A DNA stretch of 64,000 nucleotides from Euryodendron excelsum (lineage: Eukaryota > Streptophyta > Magnoliopsida > Ericales > Pentaphylacaceae), in the NCBI GenBank assembly GCA_033060915.1, contig CM065388.1, forward strand, positions 37,833,501-37,897,500, given 5' to 3'. The translations under genes and the position numbers were made by a program. Shown piece by piece: positions 32,372 to 44,185 of this stretch (positions within the stretch are counted from its first letter, which is position 1; each line of letters starts with the position of its first letter). The notes beneath the pieces were generated by a model that was not told the DNA's origin, did no database searches, and saw only the letters and a program-made list of their open reading frames with translations.

Positions 32372-34656
32372 CTAGCGTTAACCCGTGCGAAGCACGAAAT
32401 TCATAAAACTTATAGTTGTAATATGAATTGAGTGACTAATCTTATCTTAATAAAATTTCGTATGAATTCATGAAAAAAATTGTACATTCAGGTTGCACAA
32501 ACTATACACATAATCAATATGCTATGTTTGAATTTTAAACTTGTGGATGAATTCTATAGTAGGCTATGCTCGAAATATTAGGCTTTACGGGATTGGATTA
32601 TATATGACAATTTATAGATTTTTTTCTAAACAATCAAAATTTTGACCATATTTTACGGAATTCAAATTTCAAAAATCTAGAAAATTCAAACGGAGCAAGG
32701 GAAAGTTTTATTATGTTTTTGATGAAAAGAGAAGGAAGATTTTTAATCGAAAGAAGTGATATATTTAAATTAGATTAGATTAGATAAAATATGACCATAG
32801 AGAAATTTTAGTATTAAAATGGAATTATATAACATAAATTTTTGATGAATTTTTATATTCTACATTGAGAGATTATCAGGAATCTTCCTATTTTATGGTA
32901 TTCCAATTTTCAAAAATCTAGAAAATTCAAACAGACGTTAAGGGAGGAAAGTTTTTTTTTTTCTTTTTTGTTTTTCTGTTGATGGAGAGAGAATATATTT
33001 GATGGAAATGAGTGATATATTTAAATTATCAAAATTCTAAGTTGCACCATGGGTTATTATTTAGTGCATGTCCTCAGTATTGCTTATTATTTTAGCTTTA
33101 TGCTAGGTTCAATTGGCAAAAAGCCAACTGAAAAAATACCAAATTTCAACCTCTAACTCCACTGCAATCAAAGAGGCAATGTGGACAAATCGAACAAACC
33201 CATTCATTAAGTTGAAGAGTGCAAAACTATAGAAGTGAAATAAATCATTATCTTTCGTTCATCCTTCAACTTTGATTTTGTTGTGAAGGGATTAAATACA
33301 GGTATAGTTAGTAAGGAGGGGGGAGTTAGTAGAGGTCGGGAAGTTAGTATGTTAGTAATCTAAATCCTAAAGGGAGTAAGCGGTAGGAGGAGCAGATATT
33401 ATCGGTCCCAGGCACTACACTCTTGCCAGGACTCGAATCGATGACCTTGCCCCAATCGAGGCCTCGGTCAACTCTGATTTTGGATCTTCAACCTTCCAAT
33501 GGTAAAAGTTACAATTTAATATCAAAAATATCAAAAAAAAAGTTAAACCCATAACCAAGCTGCGAATAGAAAACGAAGTTGGAGCTAAAGAATTTGTCAC
33601 ACTGGTAATGATTGTGGCCAAATTTTGAAAAGACCCTGATTTAATTCTTGTATTTCATGAGTTAAAATTTGTTCCTGTAAAAGTCAAAAATAATAATATT
33701 CGTGATTGAACTATCTAACATGAATTTCATTTGATGATATTTGTGATTCGTATTATCTAACATGAATATTATTGAATAACATATTGCACAGGCTAACTTT
33801 TGTTTTACCTTTTTTTATTTGTTTGGCTACCCTTCAAGTTTATTTTGCAAATGGCTCTCCAAAATTTTCGTATCTTCTATACGTAAACCAAAATGTTATT
33901 CTCTCATTAATTGCCTGAAATGGTTATCATAGCGAAAGCGTAGGTAAAATATCTGGGTTTCTAACATTGACCTGATTCATAAAACTTGTAGACATAGTAT
34001 AAGTTGATAGAATAGTATATATATACAGATGAATTGAAACATTGCTTCCTTACGGCATAAATCTTGTTAACCCCATCACTTCATTATCATGCTCCACCCT
34101 TTTCACATTTATTAAAACCCATGAAAATATCAAAGTTTCAAACGTTTCCAAAATTTTAGAAGATTATATATTAAAAAAATTTTAAAAATAAAAAAGACTG
34201 CATATTCATAAAAGATGCATTGAAAGAGTAAGTTGTTTGATTACTTTGAACGTAAGTGCAAGATTGAAAAATAAGAGAAGAAAATTTAATACCCAAGGTC
34301 AAGTAATTTAAAGCTCTTTTTTCATGAAGAGATTTTAAATGTGATATCAATGTATCATAGATCATAATAAAATATCTACTAATACAGGAAAGAATATTGG
34401 AAAACCAAAAATGGTTGCCTTCTTACTCACTAGAAGGGTGGCACGCACTATGTATGTGTAATACACCATACCTAATTATTTATGTGCTTGCTAATGATCA
34501 TTTAGTTGTGTAACCGTATAAAAGGTGAAAACGTAGTACACCCAAGACGTGAGTTACATAGTAATTTTTTAAATATTTTGGGATAGTTTGAGAATGTAAA
34601 ATAGCATGACAGATCTTAACCAAAACTCCAACGTTGATTTTTTATAATAGTATAGA
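32372..34656 (-). mobile_element. Helitron H3, non-autonomous, 2285 bp, both ends exact
   Basis: On the minus strand it starts TCTATACTATTATAAAAAAT at 34656 and ends with the hairpin CGTGCTTCGCACG, then GGTTAACG and CTAG at 32372-32375. The neighbouring bases on the minus strand are A before TC and T after CTAG, the canonical Helitron insertion at AT with no duplication. The interior is AT-rich with no Rep/helicase coding and no clear captured gene, so movement would need an autonomous partner. Confidence 0.85.
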
Positions 34657-34741
34657 TGATGTTGTCAAAGTACTAACATTATGAAGATCAAAATAAAACA
34701 ACAAAATAAATCAATGCAAGATAAGCATGTTGCATGGGAAT
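34657..34741 (+). mobile_element. Continuation of Helitron H4 between H3 and element B
   Basis: TGATGATGTTGTC continues the H4 5' end once H3 is removed. Element B then interrupts it at 34742. The GGAAT at 34737-34741 is the left flank of element B. Confidence 0.5.
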
Positions 34742-35302
34742 TGATGATGCAGCAAACTCGTGATGGCTTGCCCCTAGGTCCGGGATGAACTGCCCTCTAG
34801 CCGGCCGGTGATCTCCTGCACTAAACCCACTGGTGTAATGGGAGCCAAAGGCTCTCCATTGTTCAAGTTATATTCAACGGGAACAAAGTGTTGAAAAGGA
34901 GAAGATGCATTAGGGTTTTTTTCAGGGTTATGTGTTTTGCGTACTTGAGAAGGGGTTAAACTTTTCCCCTTGTATGCCTGCATGGGGGTGGTAGGTGGTC
35001 TCTCCACGTGGCGGCCTCCAGTTTGAGGACCAAAGTGGTGTCAGAACACTCGAGAGGGTCATCCCTACACTCCAAGGTGGCGTGTGTCAAAACGGTGTCA
35101 GAGGAGTGGGGGATTGTTGGAAGTACACGCCACACCCATGCCAGGGTGGCCGGTGTCAAAAGTGGGCCCTACTGGCACGGTCGGGCGCCGACCTGATCGG
35201 TGAACAATTGCGGGCATCCATTCAATCGGGAGACTTGGTCAGGCGACGACCAGGTGGACTGATAGTACGGCCCCTGGTCTGGTCGGAAAACCATCATCAC
35301 CA
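34742..35302 (-). repeat. 3' LTR of element B
   Basis: 561 bp; plus-strand ends TGATGATGCAGC and CATCATCACCA. It is 12 bp shorter than the 5' LTR, which has an extra segment near 44585-44600 (CTGATGCATG). The core promoter motif of the other copy (TATAAG) is changed to TACAAG here. Confidence 0.9.
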
Positions 35303-35316
35303 GATGCCCCCAATTC
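35303..35316 (-). other. Polypurine tract of element B
   Basis: Minus strand AATTGGGGGCATC directly before the 3' LTR start TGGTGATGATGG. Confidence 0.75.
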
Positions 35317-35392
35317 ATCTGGCCATCTGCTCGGGGTCAGAGGAATTCCACGGGACAATCTGACCACGAAACACGGAGCGCATTTATAACGG

Positions 35393-35399
35393 GGGCGAC
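35393..35399 (+). promoter_or_regulatory. Weak TATA-like site before the antisense ORF of element B
   Basis: TTTATAA in a GC-rich context, about 350 bp upstream of the ATG at 35746, in the same relative place as TATAAAT at 3054 in element A. Only motif and position support it. Confidence 0.25.
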
Positions 35400-35745
35400 G
35401 CAATAATGACGGGTGTTGTCGCATCTCTTCACATGTCCCCACATGGCTACTAGGGATTAGTTGTCAGTAGTCGAAAAGACACGCCGTATCTCGGCCGTTG
35501 GTGTCCCGTCACCACAGGCCATCTAGGCCGTTGATTTTAAAGATGTGGGGGGAGTTTTGTAAGGCGGTTGCCCCCATTTTCACCCTCACAACTTTTTACC
35601 AAATATGCAGATGGAAGGAGAGAGAAACAAAACTTACTTTGTCGTCCCCAGCGTCATCTCCGTTGCCTTCGGCCAATCGAAAGGGTGCCATTCTTCGCAT
35701 CGTACGGCCAGCTTGCTTCGGAACTCGTCGCCGGTCCTTCAAATC

Positions 35746-38151
35746 ATGGTAAGCCTCGTTTCCTGGTTATATGTACTGGTTGGCAACCCGCTATGTTTGG
35801 GTTTACGAAAAGAGGGCCAAAATCCCCAATCTCTTAGGGTTTATTGATAGGCTAGAGTTTGTTAGGTCAGTATTTGAAGAAGTGGCCCTATTGTTCAGAC
35901 CCGTACTGCTTAGGATCGAAAGCAAAAAAAGGTTAGGCACTATGGAGAATCCAAAGCACGTGAGCTCGGGTTCTGAGAGAACGAACTCGAATAAGTACGT
36001 GCTAGTTAGGCGTAAGGCCGCAAGTGAGCCCTCTGTTAGTGGCTCCGGGGAATCTATGTAAGTTCTTGAGTCAGTCTGGTAAAGGCCGCCAACTCTGGTG
36101 CCATAGAAGGAGGAGAGTCGGGAGAGTCAGAGGAGGAGGATCCTGGGTATGAGGCTGTTGGGGTGTCCTACATTCTTACCAAAGAGAAGGTGGGGGGCCT
36201 GCGGGTCGTATATCAGATCCCATGGGGTTTGAAGCTCAGGATCCTGAAAACAGAGGACTGGGAGTGCTCTACCAGGGATGGCGAGATCACGGTGTATGAG
36301 GGTGCATTGGCTGGTGGCCTTTGGATGCCCTTTCCTCAGTCTGTCAGGAAGATCTTACAATGGCTTCACCTGTCACCAGGGCAGATACAGCCGAACGGAT
36401 GGAGGATCCTACTCGGCTGCGCTGTCTTCTAGCAGATCGTCCATAAAAGGGACATCACGCCAGAGGAATTTCTGTTCTGCTACAGGCCAAAAGAGAGGGG
36501 CACGGGCTGGTGGTACTTCTCAGCCAGGTCGAAGAAGTACAACCTGATCGACGAGCTTCCTTCCTCGATCAAGAACTGGAAGGATCGGTTCTTTTTTGTC
36601 AGTGAAAACGGATGAGAGTTTCAACCCTGGGAGATCGACTTCTCTGCTCGGGTCCCCAGGCAATGGGGTTATCCGAGCAAGAAGGGTACGTTCTTTCTTT
36701 ACTGAACCCAATTTCCTTCCTTTTTGTTTTCAAGTGTTGGTGTCCTGACCTTGGTTCTTGGGTGTCAGGTCAGGCCAAGCCTAGAATATCTAAGGAGTTG
36801 AGGCTAGCCATAAGGAAGGTCCAGCAACATGATGTCTATAGTCACAAAGACTTGGTCACTGCTGAGAGCTTGTCGAATTACTTGCTAGGCCATGAGTTCA
36901 CGAGGGAGGCCCTAGCTGCTGAACGTGAGAGGAGTGAGTGTTTAGTCGTTTGTAGAGCCTTGCAATGCTTCCCAACTAACATTTATTCTACTCGCAGCTG
37001 GTGCAATCATTGTCGATAGTTCGGCTCTTGCTACTGTCCCTCAGACCGTTGCCCCCACTCAAGATCAAGCAGACGAGGAGATGAGCTTCAACGTCGCTTT
37101 TCTGAAGTAGAGGAAGGTTGATGTGTCTGACCCTGAGCCGAAGCGACCGAGGAACGCCGAGACCTCGGAACCGACCAGGAAGGACACGGCTCCAATCAGA
37201 ACGGGTGAGCCGAAGACAACTGAGGTGCCTCGGGTTCTGCCACCTCCACCACAGACCAAGAGGAGGCACAATTCGGTCGCTACAGTCGAGCAGCAAGCTA
37301 GGGTCGAAGCCACTCCTTCTTCTAAGAATGTTTTCGAGAGCCAAGAGGAGGCATGGACGAGGGCGGGGGTTGTCGTGAAGGACACCGACTTGCAAAGGAT
37401 TGACAAATATACCAACAACCGTTTGGTGAAAGACATGAACCACGATCTCCTCAGGGTGCATGCTTACTACTCGGTCTTCTCTTTTTGTTCTGACACATCG
37501 CTTTTGCCAGTTTGTCGCCAGGAATGTCAAGATAAGCCATCGTCTGGCAAGCCTGGAAAGGGCATTCAATCAAGAGAAGAGTACTTGAGCGGCCCTTCTA
37601 GCCGAGCTAAACGGGATGAAGGAAGAGATCACAGCTACCCGTGTCGTGAAGGAGAAGATCGTCGTTGTTCGTGCAGAGAGGGACTTGGCAGTGGCGGACC
37701 AAAAGAAGGCCCAGGACGAGTACAAAAAACTTAACGCCACTACCAGCAAGCTCGTACTGGATCTTTCGGCCGAACAGGCTAAGCAGCACGAATTGGAGAA
37801 GAAGGCGGCAATTTTTTATAAGGAGCTCGTGAAGCCAAGAGTGGAGCGGTGGAGGAATTCAAGAAGGGGGACGATTTTCAGGCTCTGTTGGCGCCAACCT
37901 TCCTCCAAGGCTTCAAGCATGCCAGAGGTCAGGCTTCGAGGAAGTTCCCTGGTCTGGACTTCTCCATTCTTGAGCCTTCTGAAGAGGCTCCTCCAAGTGG
38001 TGAGGAGGTTGTGACAGAAGCCCCTGCTTCAATTGCTAAGAAGGGTGCCGAGCTTCAACCCAGTGCTCAGGAAGTGCCTCCTACTGAGGGGGCTCAACAG
38101 AAGGGTTCCAGGAAGAACGAAGGGGTAACTGTAGAGCAGGCCCGGACTTGA
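35746..38151 (+). pseudogene. Antisense extra ORF of element B: Transposase_28-like domain, basic linker, coiled coil
   Basis: Plus-strand gene-like unit opposite to gag-pol. An ATG followed directly by GTAAG (35746-35750) suggests a first intron. A second start, MENPKHVSSGSERTNSNKYV, is at 35942. The main block (about 36080-36685) reads VGGLRVVYQIPWGLKLRILK, then YEGALAGGLWMPFPQSVRKI, then RPKERGTGWWYFSARSKKYN, then SIKNWKDRFFFVS, a layout typical of the gypsy-type transposon domain (PF04195). A likely intron (from about 36686) separates it from GQAKPRISKELRLAIRKVQQ. A proline-rich basic linker (37110-37290) and a long charged coiled coil (37600-37835) follow. The C-terminal part, including LLAPTFLQGFKHARGQASRK, ends at TGA 38151. 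Stops near 36430, 36612 and 37110 and a frameshift near 37840 disable it. Role unknown; possibly DNA or RNA binding plus self-association. Confidence 0.7.
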
Positions 38152-38316
38152 GTAGTCTTTCCTCCTGTAATAGTTTTTTTTTTATTTTAAAATGGGCATT
38201 TCACCTTTGTACCCTCTCTTGCGTCAATGAAATGAAGTTTTACTTTTACAATCTGTGTTTGCTGTATTTTCTAAGCATCTCATTAGAGTGGCTTGAAGAA
38301 TGCTTGTAAGTGCCAA
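38152..38316 (+). terminator. Likely 3' end region of the antisense ORF
   Basis: After the TGA, a T-rich stretch (38169-38195) and AATGAAATGAAG (about 38227) resemble a plant poly(A) region. If used, antisense transcription would stop before running into pol. Inference from motif and position. Confidence 0.3.
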
Positions 38317-38690
38317 CGCGGACCTGATTGGCAACGATATCCGAATAAGCCACGTGGGCCGAGCAGATACTATGCCTTTGCCATAAAGGCCATTTGGCTC
38401 TGCTCGGCGCGAGGGCTGAACAGATTCTGTGCCATTGCCATTTAAGGCCCTCTAGCTCTGCTCGGCACTTGACTGAGTAGATTCTACGCCATTGCCATTT
38501 AAGGCCCTCTGGCTTTACTCGGCACGTGACCGAGCAAATTCAATGCCATTACCATTTAAGTCCCTTTGGCTTTGCTCAGCACTTGATTGAGTAGATTCAA
38601 TGCCATTACCATTTAAGACCCTCTGGCTCTGCTCGACACTTGACCGAGCAGATTCAATGTCGTTCCCTCGCACGTAGGCAAATTCAATGT
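38317..38690. repeat. 57 bp tandem repeat between the antisense ORF and integrase of element B
   Basis: GCCATTGCCATTTAAGG and variants start at 38374, 38431, 38488, 38545, 38602 and 38659, each exactly 57 bp apart. Units share TCTGCTCGGCACTTGACTGA-type text. It sits where two converging coding regions end. Confidence 0.9.
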
Positions 38691-38759
38691 TGATTCAAGT
38701 AGACAATTGCTGAACAATCACTTTTATTGATATTCTGGTGAATTACAAGTAGGAGCCTT

Positions 38760-39990
38760 TCAAGAGTAGTACTTCTTTAAGTGCTCTGCATGCCACGGGT
38801 ACGGGAGCTCCTTGCCTTCTGAGTTCTTCAACCTGTACATCCCCTTCCTAGTGCTGCTGATCACCTCGTAAGGTCCTTCCCAATTGGGTCCGAGCTTGCC
38901 CTCTTTGGGATCTTTGGTGGACTGATTGACTCTCTTCAAAATAAGGTCCCCGGTCGTGAAGTCTTTTGGTTGAACTCTAGAGTCGTGGTATTGGCGCATC
39001 TTCTGCTGGTAGGACGTCACCCTCATGGATGTTTGCAACCTCTTTTCTTCCAACAGATCTAGATCCACATTCATCGATTCACCATTAGTCGCGAGGTCGA
39101 ACTGCACCGTTCTAGGGCTAGGAAGGCCGATCTCTACCGAGATGACGGCTTCGGTGCCGAAGGTAAGTGAGAACGGCATCTGCCCCATGGACACTCTCTC
39201 GGTCGTTCTGTAAGCCAAGAGGATGTTAGGGAGCTCCTCTGCCCACAAACCCTTGGCCTTCTCTAACTTCGCTTTCAGGATCTTCAAGAGGGATCTGTTA
39301 GTAACTTTGACTTGGCCGTTTGCCTGAGGGTGCTCAGGGAACGAAGCATGGTGACTTATTCCCATATCAGTGCACAGTTGGTTGAACTGCCTGCCCTCGA
39401 ACTGCTTCCGGTTGTCCGTGATGACAACCCTGGGGATTCCGAACCTGTACACAATATTCTGCCACAAGAATTTCTTCATCTTATCCTCAGTGATCGTCGG
39501 TATGGCCTCCGCCTCTGCCCACTTTGTGAAGTAGTCGATCGCCACCACCGCAAACTTCGTCTGTCCTTTGCTGAGCGACAACGGTCCCACAATATCGATC
39601 CTCCACTGGGCGAAAGGCCAAGGAGTCTGGATCGGGGTCAACTCTTGAGAGGGCAGACTTGGGATGTTGGTGAACCATTAGCACTTGTCACACTTCTTGA
39701 CGAATTCCTGGGCGTCCCCCTCCATGGTGGGCCAATAATAGGCCGTTCGTAATATCTTCTTGGCGAGAAACCGGCCACTAGAGTGGTTCCCATATACCTC
39801 CTCGCGGACCTCCCGCATTATGTAGTTTGCCTCTTCCTCGTTGGCACAACGAAGCAGCGGCATGGTATGCGCCCTTTTGTAGAATACTCCGTCCTGTATG
39901 ATGTATCTGCTTGAATGGTACTAAATCCGCCTTGTCTCATTCTAGTCTTCAGGCAGGGTTCTGTTCTCCAAGAAATTCTTGATCTGGCTC
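38760..39990 (-). pseudogene. Element B pol: integrase
   Basis: The zinc-binding part at 39863-39678 includes REVREEVYGNHSSGRFLAKK, AYYWPTMEGDA and CDKC, then a stop. The core, 39641-38760, begins TPIQTPWPFAQWRIDIVGPL with the first catalytic Asp. The second block reads VITDNRKQF, where Gly usually follows Asn. The third reads HPQANGQVKVTNRSLL, where the catalytic Glu is replaced by Lys. The C-terminal region has the usual GPYEVI stretch and ends at LKKYYS. The Glu-to-Lys change (GAA to AAA after a C) fits decay of a methylated CpG. The protein would insert the DNA copy into the host genome but is inactive as encoded. Confidence 0.88.
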
Positions 39991-41911
39991 ATCTAGGAGG
40001 ATTCGGGCTCGATCTGGTTGACTTTCGGGCTCTGGATGCTCGGTGAATCAAGAATCTCAATCAGGACGTTTGGGTCGGGCTCATTTGACGAGGCAATCCT
40101 GGCTAGCCAATTTGCCTCTTCATTCTGCAATCTCGGTACATGCTCTAGTAGTATCTCAGTGAATTTTCTAGCTAGGCTCTTCGCTACTTGGCAATATTGC
40201 TTCATGTTGTCTTCTTTGGCCTCGTACTCTCCCTGGACCTGCTCCACCACCAATTAAAAGTCGATTCGCACTACTATATGTTCGGCCCCCATTCGCCGAG
40301 GCATTCTGAGACCGGCAATGAGTGCTTCGTATTCTGCAATGTTGTTGGTAGCAAGGAATCGGAAGCGGAGAGCATATTCCATCTTGTAGCCATTCGGGGT
40401 GACGAGGACCACGCCGACACCACCAAAATCGTAAGTGGAAGAACCGTCGACATTCAGGACCCAGTGGATGTCTGGTAGGTCAGCTTCAGGGGTGGCAGGG
40501 GGCGGGTTAGTGAATTCGGCAATGAAATCCGCAACAGCCTGCCCTTTGATCCCCACTCGGGGTCGGTAGTGGATGTCAAACTGATTGAGTTCAACGGACC
40601 ATTTCACTAAACGTCCTGACGTCTCTGGCTTGTGTAGAATGTTCTTCAAGGGCTGGTCAATGAGTACTACAATTGTGTGGGCTTGGAAGTAGGGCCTCAG
40701 GCGCCGAGCTGTAGTCACCAACGCGAGAGCTATGAGTTCCATCTTCAAGTATCGTTCTCCTTCTCCTCGCAAGGCTCGACTGGTGTAGTACACTGACTTT
40801 TGGATCCCCCTTGCTTCTCGGACAAGAGCTAAGCTCACTGCTGTCGCCGACACTGCTAAATAAAGAAATAATTCCTCCCCCGAGACAATTCGACTGCACA
40901 GCGGGACTGAGCTAAGATATTGTTTAAGTTGACCGAATGCCACTTCACACTCCTCGTTCCACTCGAACGCCTTGCATAGGATTTTGAAGAATAGGAGACA
41001 CTTGTCGGTGGAGCGGGAGATGAATCGGTTCAGGGCTGCAACACGTCTTACCAGCCGCTGAACATCCTTCGTTGTCCGGGGTGCCTGCACGTCGATGATG
41101 GCCTGAATCTTTTCTGGGTTCGCCTCAATCCCCCTTTGTGAGACCATAAAGCCTAGAAACTTCCCCGAGGCGACGCCGAAGGCACACTTGGCGGGATTGA
41201 GCTTCATTTGGTACTTACGGAGTGTTTGGAACGTCTCTTCAAGGTCCCGTAAGTGGTTGGTAGCCTCCTTACTTTTCACCAACATGTCGTCCACGAAAAC
41301 CTCCACAATACGCCCAATCTATGATTTGAACATAAGGTTGACTAGCTGTTGATATGTTGCCTTTGCATTCTTTAATCCGTGCGGCATAACATTGTAATAA
41401 TAGAGCCCCCGGTCTGTGATGAAGGCCGTATGCTCCTGATCATAATCCACCATCCGGATCTAGTTATATCCTGAAAAAACATCCATAAAGGTTAGCATTT
41501 CATACCCCGTAGTAGAGTCGACAAGGAGGTCGATGGTTGGTAGTGGGAAACTGTCTTTGGGGCATGCTTTTTTCAGGTCGGTGAAGTCATCGCACATCCG
41601 CCACTTCCCATTGGACTTCTTCACCATGACAACATTGGAGAGCCAAGCGGGGTAGTGCACTTCCCCGATGAACTTCGCCTACATCAGCTTCTCCGCTTCC
41701 TCAGCAACTGCATCGTTCTTGTCCGGCGCAAAGTTCCTTCGCTTCTGCTTGACCGGCTTGGTCTCAGGATCAATGTTCAAGTAGTAAGCTGCTACTCGGG
41801 TGTCAATCCCGGGCATGTCTTCATAAGACCAGGCGAACACGTCGGTGTTGTCCCTCAGGAACTTCCTCAACAGTTGATTTAGCTCTTCAGGTGCGGCGGC
41901 CCCTATCTTCA
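39991..41911 (-). pseudogene. Element B pol: reverse transcriptase and two RNase H domains
   Basis: One minus frame from 41912 with several in-frame stops. RT blocks: AWLSNVVMVKKSNGKWRM, then DFTDLKKACPKDSFPLPTID, then FMDVFSGYN and the catalytic VFVDDMLVKS at about 41300 (DD intact). 41306-40254 continues through the first RNase H or connection domain (EELFLYLAVSATAVSLALVR, then FIAEFT). A second RNase H of archaeal type follows: NVDGSSTYDFGGVGVVL, then TNNIAEYEALIAGL, with its C-terminal half at 40253-40060 (LVVEQVQGEYEAKEDN). In Tat elements the first RNase H is known to be degenerate and the second is thought to be the active one. Stops at about 41678, 41459, 41331, 40252 and 39991; at least two fit CAG-to-TAG. 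Confidence 0.9.
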
Positions 41912-41968
41912 CTGTTCTATTCTGTTCTGGTACCCAACCAGGACGTCTTCCAGTTCTTTAGCCGGCTC

Positions 41969-43717
41969 GCCCCTTTTGACTTATTCCTCATCCTTAGGCT
42001 CGAGCTCTTCAATAACCAAGGTCTCCCTGCTGTGTTCTCCTTTGAGGGAGGCCATGTAGCACTCCTGTGCTTCCTTCTGGTTGCCCCTTGCGCACCCGAC
42101 CCTAGTGTCGGTCGAGAATTTGATTCGGAGGTGGTATGTGGAAGCGACTGCTTTAAATTGGTTCAGAGCAGTTCGGCCAATGATGGCGTTGTACACAGAT
42201 GGGCAATCCACAACTAGGAAGTGGACCATTCTCATCACCTGGTGTGGTTCCTCCCCAATGGTGACCGACAATGTGATGGACCCGATAAGGACCACCTGGT
42301 CTCCCGTAAAGTCGAACAGGGGAAAGTTGACTGGCTTTAGCTTCTCGCGGCCAATCTGCATCTTCTCGAAGGCCTCTCGGAATAGGATGTCGGCCGAGCT
42401 TCCGCTGTCGACCAAGATTCTCCAAGTTTTGAAGTTGGAGACCACTACAAAAATAACCAAAAGGTCATCGTGGGGTTGGTGCAGCTCGGCTACTTTTTCT
42501 TCCGTGAAGATGGTCACGGAGCCCTCGAACTTTGTCTTCTTGTTGGCCATCCCGACCAACATTACTTCCGCCTTGGTTCGGATGTCCCGAACATGCTTCT
42601 TCCTCGCCGAGGAGGACTCTTCTCCCCCAGCGAATCCTCCTACGATCACTCTTATCTCTCCAATGGGCTGAGTGGTTGTTTCTGTCTTCACTGGGCTGCA
42701 TCGTTCCCCCCTCATTCGGTCTCGGCCAGCCACATAGCGGTTGAGCCTCCCCCATTTGATCAAATCCTCGATCTGTTGTTTCAGGTCGATACAGTCCTCC
42801 GTGTCATGGCCGTGATCACGGTGGAACCAGCAGCATCTTCTTCTGTTCCTCATGCTCGAGGGCGTCTTTAGGGGCTCAGGCCATTTCAGGTTCGGGTCAT
42901 CCCTGATATCCATTAGGATATCCTTCAACTTCGTCGTCAATGGGGTGAACGTTCGATCTAAACCGCGGTAGTGCTCGCGTCTCTCTTCTCCCCGGCTCCT
43001 TGCCCGGTTGTTACTTTTGCTCGCCTTCATCTCTCTCTCATCATTTGAGGTTCCGCTCGGCCTCTTCTTCTCCGTGCACGAGCCGCTCCTTTCGTCGCTG
43101 TCTCGTCTAGCGCTCATGGCATCTTCCGCATTCATGTGCTTCTGAGCTCGAAGCATCAACTCCGCCATGTCTTAGGGTGGCCTCTTCGATAAGGAGAAAA
43201 GGAGCTTCCCACTTCTCAAGCCGCTCATGAATGCCGTGACGGCCACCTTGTCGTCCACGTCGTCCATGGCCAAAGTCTCCTGGTTGAACCTCCCCACATA
43301 CTCCGACAACGTCTCCTCCTTCTTCTGCCTCACAGTCAGCAAGTACATCGCGGGCCTCCTTTGCCACTAGGCTCCGATGTAGTGGTTCACAAACAGCTTG
43401 CTAAGTTCCTTGAAGGTGGAGACCGTCACTGGTTTGATTTTGTTGAACCAGGTTTGTGCCGAACCTTTCAACGTGATGGGGAATGCTATGCACATGATCT
43501 CGTCTGGTACTGTCTGCAGATGCATAAGTGCCCTGAATGTCTCCAAGTGGTCCACCGGGTCTTTAGATCCATCGAACGCGTCCAAAGTCAGCATTTTGAA
43601 CTTCGGGGGAAGCGGGTAATCCATCACCTTCTGTGTGAACGACGAGGCCGTTCGGCCAATGAGGGCGTCCACGATGTTTGGAGCTTTAGCTTCCACCGCA
43701 ACTAAAACTTCAGCCAT
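41969..43717 (-). pseudogene. Element B gag and protease
   Basis: A single minus frame from the ATG at 43717 (MAEVLVAVEAKAPNIVDALI) with stops at about 43367 and 43169. Gag blocks: PPKFKMLTLDAFDGSKDPVD, LKGSAQTWFNKI and FVNHYIGA, then EEETLSEYVGRFNQE-like text after the first stop. A highly charged R/K-rich stretch follows (43110-42950). A CCHC-like knuckle reads CCWFHRDHGHDTEDC (near 42830). The protease block RILVDSGSSADILFREAF (near 42400) keeps the DSGSS active site. The frame ends at KDEE (41981). RT resumes in another frame at about 41912, so a frameshift separates the two. Gag would form the particle, and protease would cut the polyprotein. Confidence 0.9.
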
Positions 43718-44165
43718 TTGAGCTTGTATGGCCCTCAGTTGTTCGTCCTAAGCGTGGGAGCTCTCCTGCTTGTCACCTACCATCTCCGTCCTCGACGGGA
43801 TGGTGTGGCTCGTTTGTGCTTCATCGATGTGGGGCTCACGGTGGAGGAAAGGGTCCTCAACCCATCCTCCATTGCCATTTTCGTTGCCGTTGGGAGAGAT
43901 GGATGGGTCCTTGTCGACCTCCTGCTCTTCTTGTTCTTCCGTCGGTGGGTTGGGCCGCGGTGGAATCTCTGTCGGAGGAGCAGGGTTTTGTTGGAGCAAC
44001 TCTAAGTTTTGTTAGACCAACCGTTGCATGTTGGCCATCATGTCAGCCACCGTCTTCTCCAAGGCGACTATCTTCTCTGTGCTGGTGTCGGCCATCGAGT
44101 TTCCTTCTGGGAAAGTGCTAATCCCAAACCTAGTCAAGACCATGAAATGCCATAAGGATAGTCGT
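43718..44165 (-). other. Element B leader / possible gag N-terminus
   Basis: Minus frames here are proline- and glutamate-rich (for example APPTEIPPRPNPPTEEQEEQ at about 43980-43920), which could be an N-terminal extension of gag. An in-frame stop near 43749 prevents joining it to the ATG at 43717. Confidence 0.45.
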
Positions 44166-44183
44166 TTCCCACAAACGGCGCCA
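44166..44183 (-). other. Primer-binding site of element B
   Basis: Minus strand TGGCGCCGTTTGTGGGAA, two bases inside the 5' LTR. Same class as in element A. Confidence 0.8.
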
Positions 44184-44185
44184 AC

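Noticed and set aside
42465..42871. Open frames on both strands over gag-protease of element B
   Set aside because: Shadows of the true minus frame, which carries the zinc knuckle and DSGSS motif.
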